Shown here: in pieces, positions 55,549-64,000 of the stretch | Layout of the letters: every line of letters begins with the position of its first letter | Position numbering within the stretch: the first letter of the stretch is position 1 | Assembly: GCA_023457255.1 (NCBI GenBank) | Contig: JAEWMB010000008.1 | Span: 56,613-120,612 of the forward strand | Source: Bacillota bacterium | Lineage (GTDB): Bacteria; Bacillota; Clostridia; Lachnospirales; Lachnospiraceae | Direction of reading: 5' to 3' | Length of the DNA stretch: 64,000 bases | Notes under the pieces: generated by a model | Databases searched by the model: none | Seen by the model: the letters and a program-made list of their open reading frames with translations, nothing else | Told to the model about the DNA's origin: nothing | Translations under genes and position numbers: made by a program

Positions 55549-56742
55549 ATGAGTGTGTTAGTTAGTATAATAGTTCCCGTATATAACGTAGAAAAAAAAA
55601 TAGAAAGATGTATTGAAAGTATATGCAGCCAGACGTTAAAAGATATCGAAATTATTTTGGTAAATGACGGCTCAACAGATAACTCAGGGGTACTATGTGA
55701 TCAATATGCGAACCGTGACAATCGTATTCGGGTTATTCATAAATTAAATGAGGGACTCGTAAGTGCGCGTCAGCTAGGTGTTAAGTTAGCACAAGGAGAT
55801 TATATTGGATTTGTTGATAGTGATGACTGGATTGAACGAAATATGTTTTTAGCTCTCTGGAGTTTGGCTGTAGGGAATGATGCGGATATTGTTATTGAAG
55901 GGATGATAGAGGATATTGAAGGAGATTGCATAGAGCGAAGAAATGAATTGGCAAGTGGTGTTTACAAGTCGAACGAACAAAGAATGTACTTTTATGAAAG
56001 AATGATAAACTGTGCAGATTATTTTTGCCTCGGTATACAGCCATATTTGTGGAATAAGCTATTTAAAAGACAACTGGTACTTCGCCATATTCCTAATATT
56101 GATAAGCGTATCAGGGTGGGTGAGGATGCTGCCGCAACGTTCCCTATGATGCTAATGGCAGAATGTATTGTTGTTACAGACACATGTTCTTATCATTATT
56201 GCTTGCATCGGGAATCGATGATGCTAGGAAAGAGGAATGAAGAACAAGAGTTTGACAATGTAGTGCTGCTTCATAATTTCTTAAAAAAAGAATTTATTAA
56301 AATACATATGGAGAGCATTACCATTACTCAGTTGGAAAGATACACCATGAGTAATTTATTGGCTAGGGCGTTGGGAAAGGTATCATGTTACTATACTGAG
56401 ACTCTAATATTTCCATATAGAGATATCAGCTCCGAACAAAAAGTAATACTTTATGGAGCGGGTGCTATCGGTAAATCAATATATTCTTATATCTCAAGTA
56501 ATTTGAAGGTGCATCTGAAATACTGGGTGGATCAGAATGCGGAAATCTATCAGAAATTAGGCTTTCCAGTTGTTCCGTTGGAAGATATCTTAATTCATAA
56601 ACATGATAAAATTATAATAGCAATACTGAATAAAGCGGTCATGAATGGAATTAAAAAAAATTTGATTGAAAAGGGTGCGAATGAGCAGCAAATCATTTGG
56701 ATTTCGGAGCATGAAATCTGTTTAAACAATTTTATAGGTTGA
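55549..56742 (+). CDS. GT2 glycosyltransferase with C-terminal Rossmann module
   Basis: This 397-residue protein has a GT-A domain (about 1-240) with VSIIVPVYNVEKKIERCIES, LVNDGSTDNSGVLCDQYA and GFVDSDDWIERNMF. The C-terminal Rossmann module (about 296-397) contains KVILYGAGAIGKSIYSYISS and YWVDQNAEIYQKLG, like the one in the GT2 at 53,016. The start is set at 55549 (MSVLVSIIVPVYN); the frame is open to GTG 55525. The two GT2-Rossmann proteins are probably paralogues adding different sugars. Confidence 0.85.
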   Translation: MSVLVSIIVPVYNVEKKIERCIESICSQTLKDIEIILVNDGSTDNSGVLCDQYANRDNRIRVIHKLNEGLVSARQLGVKLAQGDYIGFVDSDDWIERNMFLALWSLAVGNDADIVIEGMIEDIEGDCIERRNELASGVYKSNEQRMYFYERMINCADYFCLGIQPYLWNKLFKRQLVLRHIPNIDKRIRVGEDAAATFPMMLMAECIVVTDTCSYHYCLHRESMMLGKRNEEQEFDNVVLLHNFLKKEFIKIHMESITITQLERYTMSNLLARALGKVSCYYTETLIFPYRDISSEQKVILYGAGAIGKSIYSYISSNLKVHLKYWVDQNAEIYQKLGFPVVPLEDILIHKHDKIIIAILNKAVMNGIKKNLIEKGANEQQIIWISEHEICLNNFIG

Positions 56743-56882
56743 AGTATAGTGTAATATTAACTTGAATTTTCAATCTTGAAAATCCAGCTTATGCTTAAGC
56801 AAAGAAAAGTTGAGATAAAGTATCAATGATAAGTTGTAGAGATTTCATGTAATAGAAGCAAATATTTGAGGGGAATAAAGAG

Positions 56883-57962
56883 ATGTATATTTTTGGAGCT
56901 TCTTCACGTGCAAAGACTTTAAAAGAGTATATTAGTGTGTTATATCCGAGTACTAATATAGAGGCATTTCTGGTGGATGATATGAAAGGAAATGAAGGAT
57001 GCATAGATGGGATACAAGTATATCCGCTCTTTGGGATGAAGAATATAGATAAAACGATGCCTGTTTATATAGCTACTCGAGGTATATATCATAATAAGAT
57101 AAAAGAAGCTTTGCAATCTATGGGTATGCAGTGCATTATTCCAGTAACGGTAGAATTGGACATGGAATTGCGCAATGAATATGTTCGAAAATATTTTCAG
57201 AAAAATGGAAGAGCATTGGTAACGATAGATGAAGTTTATATAGAAGATAATGAAAACTCAATAATAGATAAGAAGACAGCCAGTATTTACGTTGCTAACT
57301 CCATATATGACAAGCCATTACAGACTAAATACGAGTTGACACCGGATGAATGCCTGATTCAAGTTGGTGCGGCACTTACCAAGAAACGTATTTCTTATGG
57401 GGGACTGACAGATAGTGAGGGAGACAATATTTCTGAAAAAAATCGCCAGTATTGTGAATTGACAGGTCTTTATTGGATATGGAAACATGCAAAGGAAGAT
57501 TATCTTGGCCTTGTTCATTACAGGAGGCATTTTGTATTGCCCGGTGACTGGATAAAGAGAATGACTTCGCATGGTATAGATGTAATACTTCCAGTACCAT
57601 TATATGTGTCCCCTAATTTAGAAGATGATTTTAAGAGCCGCCATATTTCTTCCGACTGGGATTTTATGATAGAGTATTTTAAGGAAAAGATGCCGGATGA
57701 GTATCCTTTCATCCAAAGGGTGTTTCATGGAAATTTGTATTCACCATGCAATATGTTTATTATGCGTAAGGAGATACTTGATGATTTATGCCGTTGGCTA
57801 TTTCCGGTTTTGGATGCGGTGGCAGAGCATGGAGGAGAGAAAGAAGATGAATACATGAACCGTTATCCGGGATTTATATCCGAACGTTTAATTACTCTTT
57901 TTTTTGAAATACATAGAGATAAGTATAAGATCGTTTATGCAAATAAGAATTTTTTAAATTAA
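56883..57962 (+). CDS. DUF4422 glycosyltransferase-like protein with N-terminal Rossmann module
   Basis: This 359-residue protein has an N-terminal Rossmann module (about 1-115, MYIFGASSRAKTLKEYISVL, then FLVDDMKG). A DUF4422 domain (about 130-355) follows, with GGLTDSEGDNISEKNRQYCE, LTGLYWIWKHAKEDYLGLVH and HYRRHF, the hallmark of capsule/exopolysaccharide glycosyltransferases. It is preceded by GAGGGG. The same Rossmann fold here is at the N-terminus, whereas the GT2s have it at the C-terminus. Confidence 0.82.
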   Translation: MYIFGASSRAKTLKEYISVLYPSTNIEAFLVDDMKGNEGCIDGIQVYPLFGMKNIDKTMPVYIATRGIYHNKIKEALQSMGMQCIIPVTVELDMELRNEYVRKYFQKNGRALVTIDEVYIEDNENSIIDKKTASIYVANSIYDKPLQTKYELTPDECLIQVGAALTKKRISYGGLTDSEGDNISEKNRQYCELTGLYWIWKHAKEDYLGLVHYRRHFVLPGDWIKRMTSHGIDVILPVPLYVSPNLEDDFKSRHISSDWDFMIEYFKEKMPDEYPFIQRVFHGNLYSPCNMFIMRKEILDDLCRWLFPVLDAVAEHGGEKEDEYMNRYPGFISERLITLFFEIHRDKYKIVYANKNFLN

Positions 57963-57988
57963 ATACGAAGAGAAGAGGTTTTAAGAGA

Positions 57989-58672
57989 ATGAAGTTTGAA
58001 TTAAACGCATCCATGATGTGTGCTAACTATGGTAATTTAGAAAAGGAAATAAGGGAATTAGAGGATGCAGGAATAGATTCATTTCATATAGACATAATGG
58101 ATGGACGTTATGTCCCCAATTTCGCTATGTCACTGAATGATATGGCTTATATAGCTTCAGCGGCTGAAAAACCACTTGATGTTCATCTAATGATCGAGCA
58201 CCCAAGTAATCATATCAAGTTGTTTTTGAATAAGTTAAGAAAAGGTGATACCGTATATATTCATCCCGAGGCAGAATACCATCCGTCTACAACCTTACAG
58301 TATATTATTGATGCGGGAATGATCCCGGGTATCTCTATTAATCCGGGCACTAGTATAGAAACAGTATTTGAAATGCTCCGCATTGTGGAAAAGGTTTTGA
58401 TAATGTCAGTTAATCCCGGTAATGCCGGACAGATGTATTTACCTTATGTTGGTGAAAAAATTTCAAAGCTGTTATCCTTGAAGGAAGATATGAGCTTTAA
58501 AGCATATTGGGATGGTGCTTGCAGTATGGATAAAATATTAGAATTTGCACCTAAAGGGATAGATGGGTTTGTATTAGGGACAACACTGCTTTTTGGGAAA
58601 GAGAGGATATATGGAGATGCAATAAAAGAAATTCGCAAGTGCGGAAATCATAAGAGGGACGGGGAAGAATGA
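57989..58672 (+). CDS. Ribulose-phosphate 3-epimerase family protein
   Basis: This 227-residue TIM-barrel protein has HIDIMDGRYVPNF (catalytic histidine, aspartate and methionine), VHLMIEHPSN, MSVNPGNAGQMYLPY and YWDGACSMDK with the second aspartate. The canonical SVNPGFGGQ and DGGI loops are altered to SVNPGNAGQ and DGAC, in the loops that hold the phosphate. That suggests a pentulose-phosphate epimerase with shifted specificity. It overlaps the next gene by 4 bp and likely feeds the TarJ-like dehydrogenase. It is not necessarily the housekeeping rpe. Confidence 0.82.
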   Translation: MKFELNASMMCANYGNLEKEIRELEDAGIDSFHIDIMDGRYVPNFAMSLNDMAYIASAAEKPLDVHLMIEHPSNHIKLFLNKLRKGDTVYIHPEAEYHPSTTLQYIIDAGMIPGISINPGTSIETVFEMLRIVEKVLIMSVNPGNAGQMYLPYVGEKISKLLSLKEDMSFKAYWDGACSMDKILEFAPKGIDGFVLGTTLLFGKERIYGDAIKEIRKCGNHKRDGEE

Positions 58673-59412
58673 ATATAGCATTAATTTTAGCTGGCGGGAC
58701 CGGAGCAAGATTAGGGGAGATTGTCCCGAAACAGTACATAGAAGTAGAAGGGAAACCTATTATTTACTTTTGTCTGGAGACATTTGCGGTACACCCAAAG
58801 ATTGATGCAATCCAGATTGTTGCTGATGTTACTTGGCATACTTATTTACAATGTTTGATTGAGAATGAGTTTATGAGAGGAAAATGTAAAGGAATTTCAA
58901 AAAAAGGGGAGAATAGGCAGACTTCTATATGGAATGCGTTAGAAGATATTCTTCAATATGCCTCCAAAGAAGATTTAGTTATCATACATGATGCAGTAAG
59001 ACCATTTGTAACTGCCGGCTTTATTAATGAGAGTTTGGAAAAAGTTGCAGGACATGATGGGGTTCTTCCAGTATTGCCGATGAAAGATACCGTATATTTT
59101 AGTAAGGATGGTAATAAGGTTTCTTCCCTGGTAGACAGGAATTGTATGTTTGCAGGACAGGCACCTGAGATATTCCGATTGGGAAAGTATTATGAGGCGA
59201 ATAGAGAACTATTGCCAGATGAAATACTAAGGATTAATGGTTCGGCTGAGCCAGCTATTATTTCAGGTATGGATATTGTAATGATAGAGGGAGATGAGGA
59301 GAATTTTAAGATAACAACCAAAGAAGATTTAAGGCGATTTAAGAATAAGCTGGAGTGGATGAAATTTGATAAAACCATGAAAGCAGGTATTAACGATGAG
59401 GAGCAGAAGTAA
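58669..59412 (+). CDS. Cytidylyltransferase of the IspD/TarI family
   Basis: This 247-residue protein begins IALILAGGTGARLGEIVPKQ, the CTP-binding motif shared by IspD and TarI, then VIIHDAVRPFVTAGFINESL and DRNCMFAGQAPEIFRLGKYY. In this family, placement beside a TarJ-like dehydrogenase strongly suggests CDP-alditol synthesis (for example CDP-ribitol) rather than the MEP pathway. The start overlaps the epimerase stop (ATGA), and its stop overlaps the next start (TAATG), so the three are translationally coupled. Confidence 0.85.
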   Translation: MNIALILAGGTGARLGEIVPKQYIEVEGKPIIYFCLETFAVHPKIDAIQIVADVTWHTYLQCLIENEFMRGKCKGISKKGENRQTSIWNALEDILQYASKEDLVIIHDAVRPFVTAGFINESLEKVAGHDGVLPVLPMKDTVYFSKDGNKVSSLVDRNCMFAGQAPEIFRLGKYYEANRELLPDEILRINGSAEPAIISGMDIVMIEGDEENFKITTKEDLRRFKNKLEWMKFDKTMKAGINDEEQK

Positions 59413-60461
59413 TGAAGGGATATGTTTTATATGGGAAAAATAATATTAGTTTTGAAAATATACCTGAACCGCTGCACTTGGACAATGAGGTAGTTGTTAA
59501 AGTAGAAGCAACAGGGATCTGCGGTTCCGATATACCCAGGATTTACCATACCGGTGCATATACTCACCCATTAATTCCAGGACATGAGTTTTCAGGTAAG
59601 GTCATAGAAGTTGGGAAGATGTCGGATAAAAAGTGGATCAATAAAAGGGTAGGTATTTATCCATTAATTCCGTGTAATTCTTGCATTTCTTGTAAAAAAA
59701 AGCAATATGAAATGTGTAAAAATTATAGTTATCTTGGTTCCCGCAGAGATGGCGGATTTGCTGAATATGTGGCAGTACCAGAACGTAATTTAATCGAATT
59801 GCCGGAAACCGTATCATATGAGGAAGCTGCCATGCTGGAACCAATGTCGGTTGCAGCTCATGCGATGCGCAGGATTAATCCAAATAGGCAGGATGTGGCT
59901 GTAGTTTACGGACTTGGAACGATTGGGTTACTACTTTTGATGTTTCTAAGAGAGGCGGGTATAGAAAAAATACTAGTGATTGGAAATAAAGATATCCAGA
60001 AGCAATGTGTGCTGCGTATGGGGATGGATATAACCAATTACTGTGATACTAAAAATCAGGATGTCGGAAGTTGGCTTATGGAGAAAACGGAAGGAAAAGG
60101 GGCAGATATTTTATTTGAATGTATCGGCAGGAATGAGATCGTTGTACAAGCAATCGATTTCACAGCGCCTGCCGGAAGGATTATGTTAGTAGGTAATCCA
60201 TACTCAGATATGAATATAGAGAAGCAGGTTTATTGGAAGATATTGAGGAAGCAGCTTACTGTGATGGGGACATGGAATTCTTCTTTTACAGGAGAGAAGC
60301 AAGATGATTGGTATTATGTTCTTGAAAGGTTGGAGAAGAAATTAGTTAATCCGGTTGATTTGATTTCCCATAGGTTTTCTTTGGCGAAATTGGAGAAGGG
60401 ATTCCATATTATGAGGGATAAATCAGAGGATTATGTGAAAATATTGGGACTTATAAACTAA
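59412..60461 (+). CDS. TarJ-like zinc-dependent alditol-phosphate dehydrogenase
   Basis: This 349-residue medium-chain dehydrogenase has a catalytic zinc site in TGICGSDIPRIYHTG with PGHEFSGK, a structural zinc site CNSCISCKKKQYEMC, and an NAD(P) Rossmann loop VVYGLGTIGLLLLMF. TarJ proteins reduce ribulose 5-phosphate to ribitol 5-phosphate before TarI activates it. Its close coupling with the epimerase and cytidylyltransferase fits a CDP-pentitol route. Sorbitol- or galactitol-type dehydrogenases are alternatives. A terminator follows directly. Confidence 0.83.
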   Translation: MKGYVLYGKNNISFENIPEPLHLDNEVVVKVEATGICGSDIPRIYHTGAYTHPLIPGHEFSGKVIEVGKMSDKKWINKRVGIYPLIPCNSCISCKKKQYEMCKNYSYLGSRRDGGFAEYVAVPERNLIELPETVSYEEAAMLEPMSVAAHAMRRINPNRQDVAVVYGLGTIGLLLLMFLREAGIEKILVIGNKDIQKQCVLRMGMDITNYCDTKNQDVGSWLMEKTEGKGADILFECIGRNEIVVQAIDFTAPAGRIMLVGNPYSDMNIEKQVYWKILRKQLTVMGTWNSSFTGEKQDDWYYVLERLEKKLVNPVDLISHRFSLAKLEKGFHIMRDKSEDYVKILGLIN

Positions 60462-60462
60462 A

Positions 60463-60492
60463 AGAGCATCAGCTTATGGGCTGATGCTCTTG
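60463..60492 (+). terminator. Intrinsic terminator of the glycan cluster
   Basis: AAGAGCATCAGC / GCTGATGCTCTT, a perfect stem with TTATGG loop. It is also the edge between the cluster and the right-hand island. Confidence 0.85.
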
Positions 60493-60502
60493 CTCTTTCT
60501 AC

Positions 60503-60530
60503 AGCGGATAACGGGAATCGAACCCGATTG
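60503..60530 (-). other. tRNA 3'-end fragment (putative attachment site)
   Basis: On the minus strand the sequence reads CGGGTTCGATTCCCG, a T-arm with its TTCGATT loop, followed by TTATCCGCT, like a tRNA acceptor 3' strand. No D-arm, anticodon arm or 5' half follows upstream, so it is not a whole tRNA. Such fragments are left when an integrative element inserts into a tRNA 3' end. I did not identify the amino acid. Confidence 0.6.
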
Positions 60531-60579
60531 TACATGAAAAAACACTGTAAAGAAAGGGGTTTTAGCACTTCATCTTTTA

Positions 60580-60602
60580 TTTGTTCTCAAATTTGTTCTC
60601 AA
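60580..60602. repeat. Tandem 11-bp repeat
   Basis: TTTGTTCTCAA occurs twice with 1 base between. On the minus strand it lies at the end of a short frame, LRTNLRTNKR and stop, that may be a remnant of an integrase C-terminus. Confidence 0.35.
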
Positions 60603-60668
60603 GATAGATTTAGAGAAGATAGGAGTATAATTTGAATTTTTACTGCTTCTCAAAACTCAGAATTCGAC

Positions 60669-60728
60669 AAAATCCCAGCTATGTCGTAAAGGCTGAACCC
60701 TTTCCTTGACTGCATATCTGGGATTTTT
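60669..60728. repeat. Inverted repeat with 40-base loop
   Basis: AAAATCCCAG at 60669-60678 pairs with CTGGGATTTT at 60718-60727, with T/A runs outside. It could be a terminator for the minus strand gene (which ends at 60837) or a mobile-element end. The interval 60,531-60,836 otherwise has no supported gene. Confidence 0.45.
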
Positions 60729-60836
60729 AGGTTGAGTTATTAAGCCAAAATCAGGGATTGTGTAAATGAAGTATACACAAAATAAATTACAGAGCTAAAG
60801 ATCCCTCCCGATTACTTTTAGTTGAAGCAACATTTT

Positions 60837-63575
60837 TTAAATGGATAGATTCTTATGAGTTTTACCAGTAATTACTTTGCAGTATATTAACCAGTTTCTA
60901 ACTAATTTGTGTTTCCATTTTATACTTGTATCATTCCATTTATCAATGTTAAATTCTTTTAACATATCCATAAAAACCTCTAAATAATCCTTTTTATTTT
61001 TTTCAACTAGTTCTAGATACCTTTTTATATGAGCAAGTCCAAGTGTCTTGTTCTTAATAATTTCTCGCCTTTCTGGCAATGAAGATTTTAAAAAGCTCTC
61101 CCCCTCACTTGTGATTTGATATTCACTTCGTGATATGGGTTTTACAAATCCTAGATAATATGCATCTGCTAAGTGCCCATTAAGACTTGATCTTTTCATT
61201 TTCTTTTTAAGATTTTGAATTGTCATTGGTTTTTTATTAACATCTAATATCATTAATACTTTTTCAATTTGAGAAATCATTGTTGTTGGAAAAAATAATT
61301 CATCATTCAATAAATTAATTGCGATCTCATTTTCATGAGCAATTGGATAGATTGCTTCATACTTCATCCCTACCAAATTAGCAGTTGCAAGCCACTTACA
61401 CATAATTTTACTATATTGGCTCCAAATCGAACCGGTAGCATCAATAAATGGCATTTCTTGTATAAGAATTTCTTTAACATCTTCTAATGATAATTTCTTT
61501 GTTTTTTCTACTTCAGAAACTATTTTCTTTACTATAGAATTATTTAAAAGGATATTAGACAAATACTTAACTAAATTATCTTCCTGATAAAACTTATTTG
61601 CATAAACATTTATAGCAAATTTACTATTAGTTCCATCTAGTAAACTTAACTTACGAAGTTCACCCAACATGTTAACTATACTGCTATGCTTAGAATTGGT
61701 GTTTTTTTCTATGTCATCAACACTGTGCCATCCATTTTCCAAAATATTTTTAAATAACTTTAGAACCACATTTGGTGCATATCTGACAAGATATCTTTTG
61801 GTTAAGTTTACATGACCTGTTTTTACATATTCTTTTAAAATATCATTATAAGTATCATAAGTTCTTCCTGTAAGCCTTATTAACCTATAATCATTTTGTA
61901 ATACTCTTAATTTTGTTGCTAAATCTTCCTCTTGAAATACTTCAGATAATTCAGAATATGTTGCTGGTAAATATGCTATCAATCTATAAAAAAATTCTCT
62001 GATTGTTTCATCTAATGCTAATATATCTTCATTAAATAAATCTTCTAATTGCATACCGGTTTGTGCAATACTTTTTTGTTTTGCACCACCTTTAACTAGC
62101 TTTATAATATGAGCGCAATATTTTTTCAATAACCAAGGAAAGCCATTTGAGATTTCTAAGACTTGTTCTTTTAATGGCTTAATTAAATCTGTTCCTAATT
62201 CATCACTAATATGACCTATAAGTTCTATTGCCTCATCAGTTTTAAAATCTTGCAGAACAATCGGTTTTGATATACTTTTCAACCTATTCAAGTCAATTTC
62301 TGATGATTCATCATAAGTTGTTGGCTGGTCATTTTTTCGTGCAATTACGAAAATAAAATTATGTAGTTTAATATTAAATTCTAAAATTAAATCAATTATA
62401 ATATTGTAAATAACTGGTCTGGCAAAAATGCTTTCAAACTGGTCTAAAATAATTATTGCGGTTTTATTCTGTTTTTGTAATTTAATATCAACGCTATTAC
62501 ATAAATCAATTATCTCATTTTTATTTTGAGGTAATTTTATTTTTTCACCGGATAAATTGTTATGCTCATCAACTAATTGTTGGAAAACTTGCAAAATATC
62601 AATATCTGTTCTAACATTACGTGAGTCTACAATGACAGTGGGATATTTCTTTTCTTTATAAATACTTTGTAGCTTTAATGAAATAGAACTCTTACCTACC
62701 CCGGATCTACTTAGTATTTCTATTACTCTTGTTTTCGTTTTTCCAAGTATGACTTCTTTAATAGCAGAATCAAATGATTTTATTAATGAGGAACGTCCTA
62801 CGAATTTACTTGGATTTGCTGGAAACTGATAATCAAACCATCCTTCACCATGCATAACTCCTAAAAATGAAGTCTCTTTTACTATATCTTTTTCTACAGT
62901 TATATTTTTAATTCCACAATATTTATCAAGTTCTTTTATAACATCGATTTTATCTATTAATATTTTATAAAACTCATCATCTGTGATTTGTGAACCATAT
63001 ACATCATAACAAGTAAAATATGTTGGTAATGTTTTACCTTTTTCAATTAGTAATTGAATATAATAATACCCTCTATCACTCACTAAAAAATAAGTATCAC
63101 CAACATTCATATCAGATTGTTTTTCAGCAAGATTTTTGATTTGAGAAATATCTAAATAATTTTTCTGACTTGTTAATGATTCTATAATATCTTCTCCAAT
63201 TATATATCGTATGTGGTAACCTGCTTCTATTAAATCGTCTACTTGTTGTTTGACATCTGAAGTTACGTCACTTATCGATATAAATATCCCCCATGTATCA
63301 GGCTCTTTAATCCAAAAATGAATCATTTTAGCAATAAAGGTAAGGATCTCTGATGACATTTTTTTATCCCAAGCCTTTGCTTCACCCACTAATTTTAATG
63401 AAGTAACCTTGTTTTTTGCTACAATATCATATTCTAAATTATTAGCTTTTACTCTCATATCGATATCTTTATATCCACATGAATCTAAAAGTTCCCTACA
63501 TAATTTTTCGAATAGTAAACCTTTATCATATGCTTCAGATTTGGAAGCATTATCAAATTTTATAAAATAGTACAT
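60837..63575 (-). CDS. Restriction-endonuclease-like/STAND ATPase protein, candidate defence gene
   Basis: This 912-residue, very AT-rich, cytoplasmic protein has three parts. Residues about 15-130 form a PD-(D/E)XK (Mrr-like) domain: GLLFEKLCRELLDSCGY, then a conserved aspartate in EYDIVAKN and GEAKAW, giving a D...ExK active site. A STAND-type NTPase follows (about 255-560) with FVGRSSLIKSF, Walker A SRSGVGKSSI and Walker B AIIILDQFES. The last 350 residues are helical winged-helix-like repeats. This matches immune-type nucleases that activate after sensing infection, but no named system fits exactly. AAAGGAG precedes the ATG. Low GC and the nearby tRNA fragment suggest horizontal transfer. 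Confidence 0.8.
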   Translation of the reverse strand: MYYFIKFDNASKSEAYDKGLLFEKLCRELLDSCGYKDIDMRVKANNLEYDIVAKNKVTSLKLVGEAKAWDKKMSSEILTFIAKMIHFWIKEPDTWGIFISISDVTSDVKQQVDDLIEAGYHIRYIIGEDIIESLTSQKNYLDISQIKNLAEKQSDMNVGDTYFLVSDRGYYYIQLLIEKGKTLPTYFTCYDVYGSQITDDEFYKILIDKIDVIKELDKYCGIKNITVEKDIVKETSFLGVMHGEGWFDYQFPANPSKFVGRSSLIKSFDSAIKEVILGKTKTRVIEILSRSGVGKSSISLKLQSIYKEKKYPTVIVDSRNVRTDIDILQVFQQLVDEHNNLSGEKIKLPQNKNEIIDLCNSVDIKLQKQNKTAIIILDQFESIFARPVIYNIIIDLILEFNIKLHNFIFVIARKNDQPTTYDESSEIDLNRLKSISKPIVLQDFKTDEAIELIGHISDELGTDLIKPLKEQVLEISNGFPWLLKKYCAHIIKLVKGGAKQKSIAQTGMQLEDLFNEDILALDETIREFFYRLIAYLPATYSELSEVFQEEDLATKLRVLQNDYRLIRLTGRTYDTYNDILKEYVKTGHVNLTKRYLVRYAPNVVLKLFKNILENGWHSVDDIEKNTNSKHSSIVNMLGELRKLSLLDGTNSKFAINVYANKFYQEDNLVKYLSNILLNNSIVKKIVSEVEKTKKLSLEDVKEILIQEMPFIDATGSIWSQYSKIMCKWLATANLVGMKYEAIYPIAHENEIAINLLNDELFFPTTMISQIEKVLMILDVNKKPMTIQNLKKKMKRSSLNGHLADAYYLGFVKPISRSEYQITSEGESFLKSSLPERREIIKNKTLGLAHIKRYLELVEKNKKDYLEVFMDMLKEFNIDKWNDTSIKWKHKLVRNWLIYCKVITGKTHKNLSI

Positions 63576-63876
63576 AACTTTTCAATCTCCTTTAATGATC
63601 TATAGCAACCAAAGTAAATACATATAATTCCATATAATTATACATTATTTTACTCTATAAATCTATATAATATTTTCTATAAATATGTATATGTTTCAAA
63701 CTACCCCTGTGTTTATGAAGTTGTTTAAGAAATTACCCCCTAAAGTCGCTATCTGCTTCTCTTCTGAATCAATAAATATATGTCTGTAATCTATCAATTT
63801 ACATCACCCCAATATCCTAAATTTCCTATGTTAGGTGTATTTCAAGTAACGTGTTTTACAAATGAACATAAAGAAA

Positions 63877-63930
63877 GGGAGTGTTGCAAAATGACTAAAT
63901 TTTAGTCACGGAGCAACGCTCCTTTTTTTC
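63877..63930 (+). terminator. Terminator-like hairpin at the right edge
   Basis: GGAGTGTTGC / GCAACGCTCC around an inner stem TGACTAAA / TTTAGTCA, with a T7 tail. No gene on the plus strand ends before it. The 63576-64000 interval is otherwise AT-rich without a supported gene. Confidence 0.55.
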
Positions 63931-64000
63931 TTGCATAGAGTTTTATCTGCATTTTAATAGAACTAACAAAACTCCAGCTTTTTGGGTAAATTTAATAAAG

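Noticed and set aside
60503..60530. Complete tRNA gene
   Set aside because: Only the T-arm and acceptor 3' strand are recognisable; the 5' half is absent upstream on the minus strand.

Overview
The window is low-GC Firmicute DNA and most resembles a plant-polysaccharide-degrading Lachnospiraceae (Lachnoclostridium/Clostridium phytofermentans-like). The reasons are large secreted pectinases with cre-like operators, AGGAGG ribosome binding sites, TTGACA/TATAAT promoters, a Bacillus/Clostridium-type large SRP RNA, a SAM-I riboswitch on metK, a TM1266-type hydrogenase regulator, and several proteins of a kind I associate with Lachnospiraceae. The species call is an inference; no search was possible.

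Positions 1-11,200 are housekeeping genes. They hold a YtrA-type GntR regulator with the start of its ABC ATPase (minus strand), a small unknown protein, 1-phosphofructokinase, tatD-rsmA-GNAT, a convergent ABC-F gene, a Lachnospiraceae-type unknown, and the minus-strand group tadA - radical SAM activase - GNAT. Positions 11,490-20,650 hold an LCP cell-wall ligase, the SRP RNA with its own promoter and terminator, and a run of poorly understood genes: a large cNMP-domain-like protein, a JetA/DUF5716-like protein whose N-terminus is split by a one-base frameshift in a T7 tract, an orphan ABC ATPase, and a TPR protein with a degenerate AAA domain. Positions 20,800-29,840 hold a flavin reductase, a shikimate-kinase-like protein lacking expected substrate residues, murA, an HD-GYP phosphodiesterase, the copper operon copA-csoR-copZ with a CsoR operator, and riboswitch-controlled metK.

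Positions 30,000-34,380 hold a two-component system, a hydrogenase-system regulator and an orphan substrate-binding lipoprotein. Positions 34,380-44,830 hold two giant secreted pectinases, a pectin methylesterase (1580 aa) and a PL9-like pectate lyase (about 1579 aa). Their promoters have the same layout, with two LacI/CcpA-type palindromes each, and their C-terminal Ig-like modules are related, so they probably act and are regulated together: the esterase removes methyl groups and the lyase cuts the exposed polygalacturonate. A decayed PPOX/Nim-like gene follows.

Positions 45,350-60,460 are a surface-glycan cluster: GT2 and DUF4422 glycosyltransferases, a CDP-glycerol-transferase-like protein, a CMP-sugar cytidylyltransferase, a DRE-TIM aldolase fused to an MptE/DUF115-like domain, a radical SAM/SPASM protein, a DUF115 protein, and an epimerase - IspD/TarI - TarJ-like trio expected to make a CDP-alditol. 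Five of these proteins carry the same small Rossmann module fused to different catalytic domains. It is the most novel-looking system here. At the right end, a 3' tRNA fragment (probable attachment-site remnant) borders a very AT-rich region encoding a 912-aa endonuclease-STAND ATPase protein, a candidate anti-phage defence gene on an integrated island.
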